From assembly GCA_035528995.1 (NCBI GenBank), contig DATKXO010000438.1, forward strand, positions 1 to 17,521: 17,521 bases of DNA, written 5' to 3'. The position numbers and the translations under genes are program-made. The stretch is from DATKXO01 sp035528995. Lineage in GTDB: Bacteria; Planctomycetota; Phycisphaerae; UBA1845. The notes beneath the pieces are model-generated. The model searched no databases, was not told where the DNA came from, and saw only the letters and a program-made list of their open reading frames with translations. Numbering within the stretch: the first letter of the stretch is position 1; every line of letters begins with the position of its first letter. Of this stretch, positions 16,016-17,521 are shown one piece after another.

Positions 16016-16225
16016 ATGACCGCCGCAGCCGCATCCTGGGACATCGGCAAACCGAAGACCGTCCGCGCCCCGCGAGGAACGCAGAAAACCTGCAAAACCT
16101 GGCAGGCCGAGGCGGCCACGCGGATGGTGACGAACAACCTCGACCCGGAGGTGGCCGAGAAGCCCGACCAGCTCGTCATCAGTGGCAGCAGCGGCCAAGT
16201 GGGAGCTTTGGCGTTCCGCGCTTGA
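16016..16225 (+). pseudogene. hutU: Truncated urocanate hydratase (N-terminal remnant only)
   Basis: A 69-codon frame whose first ~60 residues are unmistakable urocanase N-terminus: VRAPRGTQKTCKTW, then AEAATRM, NNLDPEVAEKPDQLV. Full HutU is about 550 residues and continues from here with a 'YGGxGRAARNWE' segment. In this sequence the match fades at LVISGSSGQ and the frame ends after nine unrelated residues (VGALAFRA region). The break lies at about 16175-16200. HutU hydrates urocanate to imidazolonepropionate using NAD; this fragment lacks the NAD-binding and catalytic parts. An AACGAGG SD-like run lies about 8 nt before the ATG. The downstream DNA is the DUF5131/TcmP cassette, so an insertion, deletion or assembly join cut the gene. 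Confidence 0.86.
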
Positions 16226-16250
16226 TCTACGGTTTTTATTAGGGTATGGT
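16222..16250 (+). promoter_or_regulatory. Candidate promoter of the DUF5131/TcmP cassette
   Basis: TTGATC, 17 nt, TATGGT, 4/6 in each hexamer, in a short AT-rich stretch (GGTTTTTATTAGGG) that contrasts with the GC-rich hut genes. It overlaps the stop codon of the hutU remnant and lies 17 nt before the DUF5131 ATG. It would let the cassette be expressed independently of the hut promoter. Confidence 0.4.
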
Positions 16251-16267
16251 ACCTTTGGGGTGTGCAA

Positions 16268-17092
16268 ATGGCCCAAGCGTCTCGCATCGAGTGGACAGAG
16301 ACAACGTGGAACCCCGTCGTCGGGTGCAGCAAAGTCAGTTCCGGCTGCGCGCATTGCTACGCGGAACGGATGGCCATGCGCCTCGCCGGCGTCGCACGAG
16401 CGGCCAAGACGCGCGGGGACGACCCCGGGAAGACCAAGCACTATCTCAAGGTCGTTGATGGTCGCAAGGGATGGAACGGGCGAGTCTTCCTCGACATAGC
16501 GTCCCTGCAGGATCCTATGTCGTGGAGCGCGCCGCGTGTGATTTTCGTTAACTCGATGAGCGATCTGTTCCACGAGGATGTGCCGTTAGCGTTTGTCCAG
16601 CGCGTATTCGAGGTCATGAACGGCTGTCCGCACCACACCTTCCAGGTATTGACAAAGCGTCCGCACATCGCCGCGCGATTCTCTCCGCATCTGCGCTGGA
16701 CACCGAATATCTGGATGGGCACAAGTATCGAGAATGCCGCCGTCTTGTCCCGCATTGGTGAACTGCGCGGCACCCGTGCGGCAATCAAGTTCTTGTCGGT
16801 CGAGCCTCTGCTGGGGCCGATCTCCCGTCTTCTACTTCCATGTATCGATTGGGTAATCGTGGGCGGCGAGTCCGGGCCCGGCGCTCGCCCAATGAAACCG
16901 AACTGGGTGCGCCAAATTCGCGATCGGTGCCTGGACCGCGGTGTACCGTTCTTCTTCAAGCAATGGGGCGGCGTAAACAAGAAAACGTCTGGACGGACGC
17001 TGGACGGTCGAACATGGGACGAGATGCCCACCCATAGACCAACAAACGGGAGCCTGCACCGTGGGGCACAAGGCGAACAAGTCGTTCTTTGA
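16268..17092 (+). CDS. DUF5131 / phage Gp37-Gp68-like three-Cys-motif protein
   Basis: A 274-residue protein with all the hallmarks of the DUF5131 (Gp37/Gp68) family: IEWTETTWNPVVGC near the start, the three-cysteine motif C20-x6-C27-x2-C30 followed by YAE, then NSMSDLFHE (95-103), LTKRP (128-132), SVEPLLGP (177-184), GGESGPGARPM (199-209) and FFFKQWGG (228-235). The family is radical-SAM-like; the cysteines are expected to bind an Fe-S cluster, although the spacing differs from the classic Cx3Cx2C. Its reaction is not known. The ATG at 16268 has GGGG 7 nt upstream. It overlaps the next gene, a TcmP partner, by 32 nt, the known pairing for this family. Members occur in phages and islands, which supports horizontal origin. 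Confidence 0.93.
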   Translation: MAQASRIEWTETTWNPVVGCSKVSSGCAHCYAERMAMRLAGVARAAKTRGDDPGKTKHYLKVVDGRKGWNGRVFLDIASLQDPMSWSAPRVIFVNSMSDLFHEDVPLAFVQRVFEVMNGCPHHTFQVLTKRPHIAARFSPHLRWTPNIWMGTSIENAAVLSRIGELRGTRAAIKFLSVEPLLGPISRLLLPCIDWVIVGGESGPGARPMKPNWVRQIRDRCLDRGVPFFFKQWGGVNKKTSGRTLDGRTWDEMPTHRPTNGSLHRGAQGEQVVL

Positions 17093-17521
17093 TCGAAAAC
17101 GCCCGTGGTCGAAGCGGAAGGATCTGATCCTGGCGTACTATCTCGAACCTTATCTTGCCAAGGTGCGGCGTCTTGGGCGACCGGTTCTTCTGGTGGATTG
17201 TTTCGCGGGTCCGGGCAAGTTCGGCGATGGCGAGCCCGGCTCACCGCTCATCATGTGCGCCAAAGTGCAGGCTGCGATGGGGCGCCCCGGGCCTGAAGTC
17301 CGGATATGGTGCGTTGAACCCGACCCCGATCTTTTTGGCCGTTTGCAGGAGAACTTGACAGGTTTTCCATTTGCCATCGCGAAGCAGAAAAGTTTCCTTG
17401 ATGTGATTGATGAGGTCGGCGAGGCCGCCCGAACACACACAGTCTTTCTGTATCTGGATCCCTACACACCAGCCGATATCGATTATGAAGCAATTGATCG
17501 TGTAGCTCAACAGATTCAGAG
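17061..17521 (+). CDS. tcmP: TcmP-family three-Cys-motif partner protein (3' end outside the window)
   Basis: An open frame from the GTG at 17061 to the window edge, 153 residues so far. GGGAG lies 9-10 nt upstream, and no ATG start fits the frame near here. Visible motifs are KRKDLILAYYLEPYL, the glycine-rich VDCFAGPGKFGDGEPGSPL at 45-63, VEPDPDLFGRLQENL at 85-99 and FLYLDPY at 129-135. Their order and form resemble motif I, the acidic motif II and a DPPY-like motif IV of a Rossmann methyltransferase. Methyl transfer is an inference; the family is defined only as partner of the three-Cys-motif protein. The 32-nt overlap with DUF5131 implies coupled translation and probably a complex or sequential reaction. 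Confidence 0.86.
   Translation, partial: MGHKANKSFFDRKRPWSKRKDLILAYYLEPYLAKVRRLGRPVLLVDCFAGPGKFGDGEPGSPLIMCAKVQAAMGRPGPEVRIWCVEPDPDLFGRLQENLTGFPFAIAKQKSFLDVIDEVGEAARTHTVFLYLDPYTPADIDYEAIDRVAQQIQ

Noticed and set aside
16226..17521. Named anti-phage defence system
   Set aside because: The DUF5131/TcmP pair is not one I can tie to a demonstrated defence function, and no integrase, restriction or other defence gene is visible in the window, so defence stays a hypothesis.

Overview
The window looks like part of a GC-rich chromosome from a planctomycete, probably Phycisphaerae-like. This is inferred from family content, not from a marker gene. The pointers are a planctomycete-type ECF sigma factor, a membrane-anchored Ser/Thr kinase with the usual short N-terminal domain, a ResB/CcsA cytochrome c maturation pair, a secreted beta-helix protein of a type common in planctomycetes, and a protein ending in a dockerin-like Ca-binding repeat pair. 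Many genes lack a Shine-Dalgarno (SD) sequence, and several have a -10-like hexamer only 6-8 nt before the start codon.

Layout. (1) 1-2039, minus: resB followed by the first 47 codons of a CcsA-like gene. (2) 2277-4340, minus: a three-gene unit of YtrA-type GntR repressor, ABC ATPase and ABC permease, with translational coupling at the ATPase/permease junction and a perfect 9-bp inverted-repeat operator in front. (3) 4458-7366, minus: an atypical membrane metallophosphoesterase and a histidine ammonia-lyase paralogue whose cofactor-forming triad reads Val-Ser-Gly. (4) 7367-9684: a regulator/mobile-DNA zone holding REP-like hairpins, an ECF sigma factor, a PIN-domain toxin-like gene with a small partner, heptamer tandem repeats, a duplicated 3' end of the sigma gene and a fragment of a LuxR-type HTH gene. 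(5) 9685-11353, plus: two secreted proteins (beta-helix, and WGENIGW-repeat plus dockerin). (6) 11788-14118, minus: a receptor-like Ser/Thr kinase whose kinase domain contains an in-frame heptamer repeat. (7) 14303-16225, plus: canonical hutH, then only the first ~60 codons of hutU. (8) 16226-17521, plus: the hutU frame breaks into visibly more AT-rich DNA carrying a DUF5131 (phage Gp37/Gp68-like, three-Cys-motif) gene overlapping a TcmP-type partner gene, which runs off the window.

How the genes relate. The hut genes would start histidine degradation (histidine to urocanate to imidazolonepropionate), but the second step is broken here by the DUF5131/TcmP cassette, or by an assembly join at that point. 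This uncharacterised two-gene cassette, entering at a catabolic operon, is the best candidate for an undescribed system. ResB and CcsA cooperate in system II cytochrome c maturation. GntR/ABC looks like a self-contained stress-inducible exporter unit. The two secreted proteins share an export and surface-display theme.
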